Assembly (NCBI RefSeq): GCF_001458195.1
Contig: NZ_CYPU01000024.1
Coordinates: 62,001 to 126,000 of the forward strand
Reading direction: 5' to 3'
Source: Ruegeria atlantica
Lineage (GTDB): Bacteria; Pseudomonadota; Alphaproteobacteria; Rhodobacterales; Rhodobacteraceae
Length of the DNA: 64,000 bases
Below the pieces are notes generated by a model that had not been told where the DNA came from, ran no database searches, and saw only the letters and a list, made by a program, of their open reading frames with translations. The translations under genes were made by a program, and so were the position numbers. Positions 1-8,262 of the stretch are shown here, piece by piece. Each line of letters begins with the position of its first letter. Position 1 is the stretch's first letter.

Positions 1-118
1 GATCCTTGGCTGCGCGATAGACATCACCCTGCTGAACAGGGGGTAGGATCGCAGCATTCAACTGTGCGGTGACTTCGTGTGCTGGCAGGGTAGGACCCAC
101 AAATACAACGACGGTCAT
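1..118 (-). CDS. tfuA: TfuA-like protein, N-terminal part (runs off left edge)
   Basis: Only the first 39 codons are in the window, read from the ATG at 118 toward position 1. The peptide begins MTVVVFVGPTLPAHEV and continues with an LPPVQQGDVYRA stretch, the typical opening of TfuA family proteins (short beta strand, GPTLP, then PP-x-x-QGD-x-x-R). TfuA proteins are partners of YcaO enzymes and are thought to supply sulfur or otherwise enable backbone thioamidation of ribosomal peptides (family knowledge). The start overlaps the stop of the YcaO gene as ATGA, so the two are translationally coupled. Truncated by the window edge, so nothing can be said about the rest of the protein. Confidence 0.85.
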   Translation of the reverse strand, partial: MTVVVFVGPTLPAHEVTAQLNAAILPPVQQGDVYRAAKD

Positions 119-1320
119 GCGGTTTCCTGCCTGATCTGCAACGCTCTTAGGCCTGGTACATAATCCGCGTCGTCGTGTGGCGCCTCCAAGCCCGGTATGA
201 CCGCCCGAACAACCGATAGATCATATTCAGGCCGAGACAAGTCCACGATCACCACCTGAGAAATCCCGACGGCCTCTAACCTGTTCAACAGCAAAGCCAG
301 GTCATCCTCAAATGTCTTGGTTGAATGCGTCGGGCAGTCCTGGAAATTCTCTGTCGGAGAGGCACGATCGATCAGATCCCGCACATATCTACATCGATCC
401 GTTTGCGCCTGATCAGTGAATTCTGCCGGGTCCAGATCATCGCGCGCGCCCGAGATATAGGTTAGCCGGGTCTGAGCAGCCTCTGTCACCGCGCGCAGCA
501 ACGCGATTGCTCGATCCGGATGGCACCCGTCGCCGATGCCGATGTGACCAGGCTGCCCGCCGGCCTCACAGATCACGCACCGAAAACTGGCAATTCCGAT
601 ATCCGACGTGGTGTTCCACACCCCGATCTCCAGACTTGCGCCGGTGACTTTTTCAATGGCCACCTGACATCGTGGGTCGTCGACAGTGCCGAGATCAACG
701 CGCGCGGTCGTGGTTTGGTGAGACCACAGCGTCGTTGCATCGCGCTCAATCAATTCGCAAATCGCATGACAACGCGCTTCGGCATCATTATTGCCCGAAG
801 CCAAACCGTTTGTTGTTCTGGGAAAGGCGCGTTGTCCGGCGAGTGGAGCGGAAGTGTAGTCAGTGTCCACCATCTCAAGCGGAACCCAGCAGGCCCGTTG
901 ACTTTTCAAATCCCGGCCTTCGACCCATAACATGTTGCTATTGGGATCAAATTGCGCGCCGGTGATCTTGGGCAATCGCTCCACATCCACTACGGTCGCT
1001 TCATCAGCCAAATCGGTAAGTCTGGCAAGCCGTTGCGGAAGTCGCACACGTTCGGCATGCCAGGATTCGATCGCTTCCATAACGCCTGAAGCTTGCGCTG
1101 CCTGCAACGACAGTCCCTTACCAAGTGACACCGCAACAGATCGGGAATTGGGACGAGCAACCATGACGGTAGGCAAACCAATCCGATCCAGACCGGTCAG
1201 ATTCGCGATCCGAGTTATACCCATTTCCCGAAGAAATGGTTGCACAATGCTCAGGGTGTGCGCGGGGTCGCGCAGACGATGAGTGTCATGCACGTAGGTC
1301 TTTTGTGAACTATTGGTCAT
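115..1320 (-). CDS. YcaO-domain protein (TfuA-associated cyclodehydratase/thioamidase type)
   Basis: 401-residue protein. YcaO enzymes use ATP to activate peptide backbone amides; those paired with TfuA are linked to thioamide formation. Visible signatures are TGLDRIGLP near residues 42-50, GKGLSLQAAQASGVMEAIE near 67-85 (the first Glu-rich ATP/Mg site) and a second acidic helix AICELIERD near 180-195. The frame is open 30 codons upstream, but the ATG at 1320 is preferred: it gives the usual YcaO N-terminus (MTNSSQKTYVHD) and has an AAGG element about 10 nt upstream. The gene is followed directly by tfuA (ATGA overlap). No precursor peptide gene lies in the same operon within the window; the next upstream gene in the same direction is a small basic protein at 1882-2058. 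The target could be a peptide or a ribosomal or other cellular protein. Confidence 0.88.
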   Translation of the reverse strand: MTNSSQKTYVHDTHRLRDPAHTLSIVQPFLREMGITRIANLTGLDRIGLPTVMVARPNSRSVAVSLGKGLSLQAAQASGVMEAIESWHAERVRLPQRLARLTDLADEATVVDVERLPKITGAQFDPNSNMLWVEGRDLKSQRACWVPLEMVDTDYTSAPLAGQRAFPRTTNGLASGNNDAEARCHAICELIERDATTLWSHQTTTARVDLGTVDDPRCQVAIEKVTGASLEIGVWNTTSDIGIASFRCVICEAGGQPGHIGIGDGCHPDRAIALLRAVTEAAQTRLTYISGARDDLDPAEFTDQAQTDRCRYVRDLIDRASPTENFQDCPTHSTKTFEDDLALLLNRLEAVGISQVVIVDLSRPEYDLSVVRAVIPGLEAPHDDADYVPGLRALQIRQETA

Positions 1321-1507
1321 TTCATCGACCTTGCCAAAACAAACGTGCAGGTTCGCACAATAAAACAAGCTATACGCAAATAGGATGGTAGAGGAATTCG
1401 CGTGGGTCAACCTTACTGGTTTCTGGCGTCAGTCTTGGAACTTGGCGATAAATTCAAGTAAAATTATTTAACATAACATAGATTACACGTAAAGCTAATC
1501 AAAACTG

Positions 1508-1626
1508 CAATTTATGTCGGAGTACGTAAATAATGGGACCGAATTATTGAGACTCGCCTCCCATTGAATTCAACACCTTAAGTTTTTTGCGCTTTTTTGA
1601 GTGTTTCGACGGCTCAAGCGCTTCAA
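1508..1626. repeat. Dispersed repeat, copy 1 (possible transposon terminus)
   Basis: About 115 bases that recur, at roughly 85 percent identity by eye, at 15371-15486 in the same orientation. Shared blocks include GGAGTACG, AAATAATGGGAC, GACTCGC, ATTGAATTCAACACCTTA and TTCAAGCGCTTCA. The left part begins TGTCGGAGTACG and contains two imperfect direct copies of an AATAATGGGAC-like word, an arrangement known from ends of Tn7/Tn5053-like transposons. That identification is inference. Similarity stops abruptly on both sides. Confidence 0.7.
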
Positions 1627-1848
1627 GTCGACGTAAATCAGAAAGCCAAAGAGCCTCTTCGCAACCTGGAAACCGGCACAGTGTACCTTACTTGGGCTTG
1701 GTTGATCAGCAGAATACCCTGCCCAGCACTTGGCCCCAAGCAGACATCCAGCATTTGCTTCCACTGCTGCAGCAAATCCTAAGTCGTGCACGCGTCGATC
1801 CAAATTTCGCGCGCAATTGTGCTTCTCAATAGACCATCCCGGTCACAA

Positions 1849-1875
1849 ATGCGGGACGCATAACACGCCCCGCAT
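1849..1875 (-). terminator. Hairpin just after the small basic gene
   Basis: ATGCGGG and CCCGCAT form a perfect 7-bp stem with a 13-nt loop, 7 nt past the stop codon of the 1882-2058 gene. Read on the minus strand it is followed by TTTGTG, a weak U-tract. It fits a transcription end for the small gene. Confidence 0.45.
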
Positions 1876-1881
1876 CTCTCT

Positions 1882-2058
1882 CTAACGGCCCCCAGCTTTT
1901 CCGGGAATGTTCATCCGTTTGGCCGCACGCGGTGGTGTCTTCATACGCAGATCGCGCGGCGGCTTGGCTTTGGCCTTCACTAACTTGGCGGATTTCGGTG
2001 TCTTCTCCACAGCAGGAAGGGTACGCCCGAGGGCGGTTTTTGGTGGTTCGATGGGCAT
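1882..2058 (-). CDS. Small basic Pro/Lys-rich protein, unknown
   Basis: 58 residues, starting MPIEPPKTALG and rich in Lys, Arg, Pro and Ala (segments KSAKLVKAKAKPP and RMKTPPRAAKR), with no Cys, no membrane segment and no signal peptide. The ATG at 2058 is chosen because a GAGGTG element sits 4 nt upstream; another in-frame ATG lies at 2070. Codon third positions are GC-rich like the neighbouring genes, and a hairpin follows the stop, so it looks like a real, separately transcribed gene. The composition suggests nucleic-acid or ribosome association, but no family is recognised. It is also the nearest same-strand small ORF upstream of the YcaO/TfuA pair and so a weak candidate substrate. Confidence 0.5.
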   Translation of the reverse strand: MPIEPPKTALGRTLPAVEKTPKSAKLVKAKAKPPRDLRMKTPPRAAKRMNIPGKAGGR

Positions 2059-2124
2059 GATGCACCTCATGGCAAAAGAAAGCTGAAGTCGCGCAGATGC
2101 ACGACTGCGAACGCCCGCAAGGGG

Positions 2125-2245
2125 CTAGCGTCGATTGTCCATTGTCAGAGTCCTCCGCAGGAGTGTTTAAATGCGCAATCTGTCAATCGAGGTCAGAGCG
2201 CGGCGGGATCAGAAACTATGCTGGTCCATTGTTAGATTCTCCTTT
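2125..2245 (-). promoter_or_regulatory. Duplicated Shine-Dalgarno/ATG mini-ORF leader
   Basis: On the minus strand a strong ribosome-binding site followed by ATGGAC occurs twice about 87 bp apart: AAAGGAGAA with ATG at 2229 (6 codons, stop at 2209) and GGAGGA with ATG at 2142 (5 codons, stop at 2125). The two blocks share about 20 similar bases. They lie upstream of the small basic gene and could be leader peptides or the debris of a duplicated start region. Confidence 0.35.
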
Positions 2246-2342
2246 GCGAATGGTAGGAAGGTCTCAAACTACGGAGCATCTGTCAAACCTGCTCAATGAA
2301 CGGGTTCAACAGTTTTCAGACAGTCGGCTGCCGGCCCTTAAC

Positions 2343-2362
2343 CGGCCGCACGTGTGCGGCCG
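2343..2362. other. Perfect inverted repeat downstream of the acyl-CoA dehydrogenase
   Basis: CGGCCGCAC and GTGCGGCCG are exact reverse complements separated by two bases, about 70 nt after the dehydrogenase stop. No T-tract follows on the gene's own strand, so a classical intrinsic terminator is not shown; on the plus strand a T-rich run (ATCTTTCGATTTT) follows. Confidence 0.4.
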
Positions 2363-2430
2363 ATCTTTCGATTTTACCGATCTGTGAGGAGATTTTCAGG
2401 TTGGTTCCGCTTCACCGGGGGGTGGGACGT

Positions 2431-3609
2431 TCAGCCGGTTTCACCAAATCCTTTCGGTACTGGCAGATCAGGCAAGGTAGCCGCACGTTTCTGCAAGGCC
2501 CGTCCGATGACCACGCGGCTGATTTCCGTCGTCCCGTCCACGATCCGCAGCATTTGTGCAAGACGGGACAAACGATCCAGACCATAAGGCTGCAACAGCC
2601 CCATGCCGCCCAGCACTTGCGTGCAGGTATTTGCAGCCTTCACTGCGGCATCTGGCACAAACCGTTTGGCATGGGCGGCCATCAGTGGGCCCTCGGGCGT
2701 GCCAAGGGCCTTTGCCGCCTTGCGGTACAGCAGCTTCGAGGCTTCAAGATCGGTCGCAACTTCGCCCAGCATCCACTGGATTCCGTCCAGATCGAGGTTC
2801 TTGCCACCGAACATCTTGCGGTTCTTAGAATAGGACAGCGCCGTATCCAAGGCAGCTTGCATCAATCCACAGCATCCTGACGCAATCGACACACGGGCGA
2901 TATCGATTGCCATGAGTGAGCCTTGCAGGCCCTGGCCAATGGGCAGGATGATGTTGTCTTCACTCACCACGACTTTGTCCATGTACATCTCGGCAAGAGG
3001 CAGGAAGTTGTAGGACGGGGTGTCGTAGAGCGGACCAAAGCTGAGGCCCGGAGCGTCGGCGGGAATGGCGATCATCGCCATATCCTTGTGGCCGGGTGCG
3101 TCACTGGTTTTGACCACGGTGAAATAGATATCAGCCTCGGTCGCCAGGCTGACCCATGCCTTCGCACCGCTGATCGCCCATGTGCCGTCGTCATTGATCA
3201 CGGCTCGCGAATACATGTTTGTGGCATCCGATCCGGATTGCGGTTCGGTCAGTGCAAAGTTCGCCAGTTTGCGGCCAGAGGTCAGGTCTCGTGCCCATTT
3301 TTCCTTGAAGGCATCTGTGCCATAACCACAGCCCGCGAACGTACAGATGTTATGCATCGACAGGGCAAAGGCATAAGCGCCATCTCCGAGCCCCAGCTGT
3401 TCGTAGACCTGAATGCCCTCTGAAAGTGGCAAGCCCTGGCCGCCAAACTCCTCGGGGGCGTAGAGCCCCGTCAGGCCAACGGCCCCGGCCTTGTCCGACG
3501 CATCACGGGGCCATGTTTTCGTGGCGTTCCAGGCGTCCACATTGGGCAGGATGACCTGCTCGGCGTGGTCGCGTGCGGCCTGGAGTATGGTGGCGAGTTT
3601 GTCTGACAT
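2431..3609 (-). CDS. Acyl-CoA dehydrogenase
   Basis: 392 residues, normal length for a short/medium-chain acyl-CoA dehydrogenase, which oxidises acyl-CoA to trans-2-enoyl-CoA with FAD and passes electrons to ETF. Visible family marks are the FAD/substrate block [13 protein letters not shown] near residues 120-132, the helical C-terminal domain with [20 protein letters not shown] and the closing [15 protein letters not shown], where the Glu of TEI matches the usual catalytic base. The ATG at 3609 has an AAAGGA element upstream. It is separated from the AraC gene by 192 bp and so probably has its own promoter, but it belongs functionally with the thiolase, FadJ and ligase genes upstream. Too short to be DmdC (about 590 residues), so it is not the methylthiopropanoyl-CoA dehydrogenase. 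Confidence 0.9.
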   Translation of the reverse strand: MSDKLATILQAARDHAEQVILPNVDAWNATKTWPRDASDKAGAVGLTGLYAPEEFGGQGLPLSEGIQVYEQLGLGDGAYAFALSMHNICTFAGCGYGTDAFKEKWARDLTSGRKLANFALTEPQSGSDATNMYSRAVINDDGTWAISGAKAWVSLATEADIYFTVVKTSDAPGHKDMAMIAIPADAPGLSFGPLYDTPSYNFLPLAEMYMDKVVVSEDNIILPIGQGLQGSLMAIDIARVSIASGCCGLMQAALDTALSYSKNRKMFGGKNLDLDGIQWMLGEVATDLEASKLLYRKAAKALGTPEGPLMAAHAKRFVPDAAVKAANTCTQVLGGMGLLQPYGLDRLSRLAQMLRIVDGTTEISRVVIGRALQKRAATLPDLPVPKGFGETG

Positions 3610-3801
3610 TGACGGATCCTTTCAATGGCGATTGTTCTCAGATGACGCCACAACCCGGCAATCGTGGATGGCCGGACTGATGAGCTATGAAGGCGAAACT
3701 TCAGCTGAAAATGCTTCTCTGCGGCAAGACTTAGCGAGCCAGCCCGTTAAGCTCTATCTCGTGTGCTGACAGATAATTGTCCAAAAGTGACAAATGGCCG
3801 C

Positions 3802-4821
3802 TTATGTATGTGATTTGCGATATGCGCTGGGTGTACTGCCGGTCCAGCGTTGAAAGGCCCTGTGGAAATTGGCAGCCGAGGAAAAGCCGACATCATGTGC
3901 GATGGCCTCAACGCTTTTGCGTCCCGCTTGTAGATCGCGGATCGCGATGTCGCGCCGCAGGGCATCCTTGATCGCCTGAAACGACGTCCCATCCGACTGC
4001 AACCTGCGGATCAGGGTGCGCGGGGTCATGTGCATTGCGGATGCTGTCTGGGTCAGGGTCGCCGCGTCCCATCCCGTTTGGCCCAGATACGTGCGCACCC
4101 GCAGCGATTGGGTGTGTTCGCGGGAAGAGGTAAAAATCCAGTCTCGCGGCGCGTTTTGCAAAAACCGGTCAAGATCAGCTGTACTTCGAGTCAGCACTGG
4201 ACCCAGTGCATTCGGGTCAAACGCGATGGCGGTGGCAGGTTGGCCAAACCGTAGCGGTGCGGGAAAGATGATCGCGTAATCCTGATCAAAGTCCGGGCGA
4301 TCAAACGCGAAATCGACGCCCCTCACCGGAACCTCATGCCCCGCCAGCCAAGACATCAGCCCATGGGCAAGTTTGAGGATCAGCATATGTCCAAACCGCT
4401 GAAGCGGCACGTCACCTTGTGGTTTCAGGGTAAGCACCAACGCGTTGTCGGCGTCCTCCAGATCAAACTGATAATCATCCAGCAACAAGTTCCAGAACGT
4501 CGAAAACCGGTAGAGTGCAGATGCAAGAGACGTGGCTTCCCTGACAGTGGTCAAAAGATGTTGTAGGGCCCTCGGCCGGACGGGTCTGCTCCAAAGCCCC
4601 ATCATCTCATCACCGGTCTCAACTGCGGCAAGTTGATAGAGGCAAACGATCTGATCCAGCGTGACGCGACCATTCGGCGAGCGCGTATCCGCGTTCAGAC
4701 CGGACCGGCTAAGCAGCGACGCCATCTGCGCCTCTGGGCACAGGGCACGCAGCGCCGCCAGCCAGTCATCGACAAACTGGCTGGAAACCGTGGAAAGGAT
4801 CGTTGGCGTGACATTGGTCAT
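3802..4821 (-). CDS. AraC-family transcriptional regulator
   Basis: 339 residues. The N-terminal two thirds match the arabinose-binding-like domain found in OruR/ArgR-type AraC regulators (VTLDQIVCLYQLAAVETGDEMMGL near residues 52-75). The C-terminal 95 residues form two helix-turn-helix motifs, the second with VEAIAHDVGFSSAANFHRAFQRWTG, the conserved AraC signature. It sits between the acyl-CoA dehydrogenase and the thiolase, all on the same strand, so it probably controls this catabolic block in response to an acid or its CoA ester. The effector cannot be read from the sequence. Confidence 0.9.
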   Translation of the reverse strand: MTNVTPTILSTVSSQFVDDWLAALRALCPEAQMASLLSRSGLNADTRSPNGRVTLDQIVCLYQLAAVETGDEMMGLWSRPVRPRALQHLLTTVREATSLASALYRFSTFWNLLLDDYQFDLEDADNALVLTLKPQGDVPLQRFGHMLILKLAHGLMSWLAGHEVPVRGVDFAFDRPDFDQDYAIIFPAPLRFGQPATAIAFDPNALGPVLTRSTADLDRFLQNAPRDWIFTSSREHTQSLRVRTYLGQTGWDAATLTQTASAMHMTPRTLIRRLQSDGTSFQAIKDALRRDIAIRDLQAGRKSVEAIAHDVGFSSAANFHRAFQRWTGSTPSAYRKSHT

Positions 4822-4949
4822 AACGCCTCAAGAGGTATCACCAATTCCGGTCGACATGAAACGCAGGCTTGCAGATGGCGGCCTTCGCAGATGACAGAAT
4901 GTCAATGTCTCAACCAGATAACGCTCTGCTTGAACTCATTTCAGTGGGG

Positions 4950-6134
4950 TCAGGCGACTTCGAACAACGCTGCGGCCCCCATGCCTCCGCCAACACACAT
5001 GGAGATCACCACGTATTTTACGCCACGACGCCTCCCCTCAAGCAGAGCGTGCCCGACTTGTCTCGCACCTGTCATGCCGTAGGGGTGGCCAATCGATATC
5101 GCACCGCCGTTCACGTTGTAGATTTCGGGATCGATCCCAAGATGGTCGCGGCAATAGAGAACCTGGCAGGCAAAGGCTTCGTTAAGCTCCCAAAGGCCGA
5201 TGTCTTCGATGCGAAGACCTGCATTCTTAAGCAGCTTTGGAATGGCATAGATTGGGCCGACCCCCATCTCTTCCGGTGCGTTTCCTGCAACAGCCATGCC
5301 GCGATAGATACCTAGCGGTGTGAGGCCCCGCTGCTCAGCCATTTTGCCTTCCATGAGCACACAAGCCGAGGCACCGTCAGAAAGCTGGCTTGCGTTTCCG
5401 GCAGTGATCACGCCTCCTTCGACAACCGGGTTCAGCTGGCCAAGTGTTTCGGCCGTCGTACCCGGCCTGTTGCCTTCGTCTTTTGACAAGGTCACTTCTT
5501 CCAGGGTTTCCTCTCCGGTTTCGCGATTCTTGACCCGCTTTATCGCAGTGATTGGGACAATCTCGTCATCAAAGGCGCCAGCAGCCTGAGCCCGGGCCGT
5601 CCGACCTTGGGAAAGTGCAGCATATTCATCCTGGGCGTCACGACTGATCCCATATGCCTGCGCCACATTTTCCGCCGTCATCAGCATCGGCATATAGGCA
5701 TGTTCAGATTGGGCGATAACGTTTGGATCTTTCTCATCGCCCGCCCATTTCAGATAGGCATTCTGCAGGGTGGAAATATTTTCCTGCCCGCCTGCCACGG
5801 CGACATTCTGACCATCCACAATGACCTGCTTTGCGGCCGTCGCAATGGCCATCAACCCGGAGGAACATTGCCTGTCGATCGTCTGTCCTGCCACCGTATT
5901 GGGAAGGCCCGCCGCCAGCGCCGACAAACGAGCGACATTCATGCCTGCTGTCCCCGCCGTAAGGACCGATCCGATGACGACATCTTCGATCGAACCGGGG
6001 TCCACGCCTGCACGTTCAACAGCGTGCTGAATGGCGTGCCCCATCATGGTAGGGGATTTGATGTTGTTCAGCGCACCCTTGAAGGCAACCCCAATCGGGG
6101 TTCGGGCGGTTGAGACGACAACGGCTGCTCTCAT
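4950..6134 (-). CDS. Acetyl-CoA acyltransferase (thiolase)
   Basis: 394 residues, the standard thiolase length. It cleaves 3-ketoacyl-CoA with CoA to give acetyl-CoA and a shortened acyl-CoA. The nucleophile motif DRQCSSGL near residues 87-94 supplies the acyl-binding Cys. The C-terminal blocks GGAISIGHPYGMTGAR (catalytic His) and CVGGGMGAAALFE (second Cys) are intact. The start ATG overlaps the stop of the upstream FadJ-like gene as ATGA, so the two are cotranslated as the last two beta-oxidation steps. The FadA/PcaF type cannot be told apart from sequence alone. Confidence 0.93.
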   Translation of the reverse strand: MRAAVVVSTARTPIGVAFKGALNNIKSPTMMGHAIQHAVERAGVDPGSIEDVVIGSVLTAGTAGMNVARLSALAAGLPNTVAGQTIDRQCSSGLMAIATAAKQVIVDGQNVAVAGGQENISTLQNAYLKWAGDEKDPNVIAQSEHAYMPMLMTAENVAQAYGISRDAQDEYAALSQGRTARAQAAGAFDDEIVPITAIKRVKNRETGEETLEEVTLSKDEGNRPGTTAETLGQLNPVVEGGVITAGNASQLSDGASACVLMEGKMAEQRGLTPLGIYRGMAVAGNAPEEMGVGPIYAIPKLLKNAGLRIEDIGLWELNEAFACQVLYCRDHLGIDPEIYNVNGGAISIGHPYGMTGARQVGHALLEGRRRGVKYVVISMCVGGGMGAAALFEVA

Positions 6135-8251
6135 GATTTTTCCTTTTTGGCATCAAAATACGCGGTAAGTGTCACGCCCGAGGTTGCGAGTTCTTCCAAC
6201 AAAGGCGCAGGCGTGAACCACATCTCGCCATAGGCGCCAAGCGACTGCCGATAGTGGGTCATGCGTTCCAGAATCTGGCTTAATCCAATCTCGTCGGCAT
6301 AGTGCATCGGGCCGCCGCGCCAGTTTGGAAAGCCATAGCCATTGACCCAGATCAGGTCGCAATCACCCGGGCGCGTTGCAATGCCCTCTTCAAGGATCAA
6401 AAAGCCCTCGTTGATCAGGGGATAGAGACATCGCTCAAGGATTTCCTGATCGTCGATGTCCCTGCGTTTCACGCCATGCAGGTCCGCCAGCTCGGAACTG
6501 ATTTGAACCATCTCAGGGTCTTCGACCCGTGTCCGTCCCTCGTAGACATAGCTTCCACGCCTGGTTTTCTGACCCAGTCGGCCCAGTTCACACAACATGT
6601 CCTGCACGGCCTGGTATGTGGGGTCATGCGCGATTTCACTACGCCGTTCCTGACGCACGCGTGCGCCCACATCGACCCCGGCCAGATCTGCCATCGCGTG
6701 AATGCCCATGGCCATGCCGAAGTTCTCAAGGACGTCATCCACCTGTTTCGGCGTCACCCCCTCAAGAAGCAGACGAGATCCTTCGCGGAAGTATGGCTCC
6801 AGCATCCGGTTTCCAACAAAGCCGTAGCACACGCCAACCGTGACAGGGAGCTTCCGGATCTTCTTTGCGACTGTAATTGCCGTTGCGATGACATCTGGAG
6901 CGGTCTTGGCGCCCCGCACCACCTCTAGCAAGCGCATGACATTTGCCGGGCTGAAGAAATGGAGGCCAATCACATCCTCCGGGCGGGACGTGACCGCGGC
7001 GATTTCATCAAGATCCAATGTCGATGTGTTTGAGGCCAGTATCGCGCCAGGTTTGGCGTGCTGGTCTAGGCTCGCGAAAATTTGGTGTTTGACATTCATG
7101 CTTTCAAACGCCGCTTCAATGATCAGGTCAGCCTTCGCAAGGTCTGCATAGCTGAGCGTCCCGGTGGCGTTGGCGGCGATTGCCTCTGCCCGATCGGCAC
7201 TGAGCCGCCCTTTTTGAGCCGCACGCTGGAAATGCTCCCGGACCTTTTCCAGCCCCTGTTCCAGCGCAGTTTGTGTGGTTTCCAGAAACGTGACCGGATA
7301 TCCCGCCTGCAGAAAGGCGATGGCAATGCCGCGCCCCATCGTTCCGGCACCGATCACGGCGACCGATGAAATGCTACGTGGTTGGTCAGCACGGGTAACG
7401 CCGGGAACCTTGGTGCATTCACGCTCTGCGAAGAACAGATGCCGCCCCCCGCGCGATTGAGGTGTGTCGAGCAGTTCAGCGAAACCTGCCTTCTCTTGTG
7501 CCAACCCCTCGGCCAGCGGCAATTCGCACGCGGCCTCGATGGATACCAAGCAGCGTTCAGGGGCGACAAGGTTTTTGGACGTGTGCGCTATCTGGTCTCG
7601 GAAACCCGTCAGATATCCCTTCGGATCAGGGTGTGTGACGGTCATATCCATGCAACCGCGTTTCGGATCGCCCTCATGGCTGACACGGGTGGCGAAACCC
7701 AAAACATGCGCGCGAAAATCCTGGTCGTTCTCAAATAGTGCGTCGACCAGCCCACAAGACAGGGCATATTCGCCTTTGACGGGATCACCCGAGAGGATCA
7801 TTTGCGTTGCCGCTTCCAGCCCGGCAATCCGGGGTAGTCGCTGGGTGCCTCCGGCACCAGGCAGCAGCCCCAGTTTGATCTCAGGTAGGCCCATCACGGC
7901 ATCCGGCGTGGCGACACGGTAATCACAGGCAAGCGCGATCTCCAGCGCACCACCCATCGCGGGACCTGCTATCGCGACGATAATGGGTTTCTTGCTGGTT
8001 TCAATCGTTTCACACAGGTCTGGCAAGTCCGGCTTGTCCCAAACTGCCCCGGTACGGAACTCGACGATGTCAGCGCCGCCGCAAAAGAGCGGCAGAGCCG
8101 AACATAGAACGATAGCTTTGACCTGTTCATCGGCGTCCAACTCGTGGATGGCCGAGGAAAGCGCCAGTCGCATCTTGAGACCAAGAGCGTTCACTGGCGG
8201 GGCATTCAGCTCAATGAAAGCGACACCCTCGTTATGTTTAATGGAAATCAT
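6131..8251 (-). CDS. Bifunctional enoyl-CoA hydratase / 3-hydroxyacyl-CoA dehydrogenase (FadJ/FadB-like)
   Basis: 706 residues. The N-terminal crotonase domain (about 1-190) has the oxyanion-hole segments CSALPLFCGGADI and AGPAMGGALEIALACDYR plus GLPEIKLGLLPGAGGTQRL. The middle holds the NAD-binding fold with IGAGTMGRGIAIAF, and the two C-terminal helical domains carry HFFSPANVMRLLEVV. It hydrates enoyl-CoA and oxidises the hydroxyacyl-CoA. The frame is open 18 codons further up, but the ATG at 8251 (MISIKHNEG) fits the crotonase start and has GAGG 9 nt upstream. It is 11 bp downstream of the cupin gene and overlaps the thiolase (ATGA), making a ligase-cupin-FadJ-thiolase operon. Confidence 0.93.
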   Translation of the reverse strand: MISIKHNEGVAFIELNAPPVNALGLKMRLALSSAIHELDADEQVKAIVLCSALPLFCGGADIVEFRTGAVWDKPDLPDLCETIETSKKPIIVAIAGPAMGGALEIALACDYRVATPDAVMGLPEIKLGLLPGAGGTQRLPRIAGLEAATQMILSGDPVKGEYALSCGLVDALFENDQDFRAHVLGFATRVSHEGDPKRGCMDMTVTHPDPKGYLTGFRDQIAHTSKNLVAPERCLVSIEAACELPLAEGLAQEKAGFAELLDTPQSRGGRHLFFAERECTKVPGVTRADQPRSISSVAVIGAGTMGRGIAIAFLQAGYPVTFLETTQTALEQGLEKVREHFQRAAQKGRLSADRAEAIAANATGTLSYADLAKADLIIEAAFESMNVKHQIFASLDQHAKPGAILASNTSTLDLDEIAAVTSRPEDVIGLHFFSPANVMRLLEVVRGAKTAPDVIATAITVAKKIRKLPVTVGVCYGFVGNRMLEPYFREGSRLLLEGVTPKQVDDVLENFGMAMGIHAMADLAGVDVGARVRQERRSEIAHDPTYQAVQDMLCELGRLGQKTRRGSYVYEGRTRVEDPEMVQISSELADLHGVKRRDIDDQEILERCLYPLINEGFLILEEGIATRPGDCDLIWVNGYGFPNWRGGPMHYADEIGLSQILERMTHYRQSLGAYGEMWFTPAPLLEELATSGVTLTAYFDAKKEKS

Positions 8252-8262
8252 GTTTGGAAACC

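Larger units (their letters stand above)
1321..1881. other. Gene-free stretch upstream of the YcaO gene
   Basis: AT-rich spacer that should carry the promoter of the YcaO/TfuA pair. It contains the dispersed repeat at 1508-1626 and a terminator-like hairpin at 1849-1875. Short open frames exist on both strands, but none has a convincing ribosome binding site or a recognisable product. The minus-strand frame that ends inside the repeat (LKRLSRR..) could be the decayed 3' end of a transposition gene. Confidence 0.5.

Noticed and set aside
2078..2430. Plus-strand open frames upstream of the dehydrogenase end
   Set aside because: They run into the antisense of the dehydrogenase and lack start-site support.
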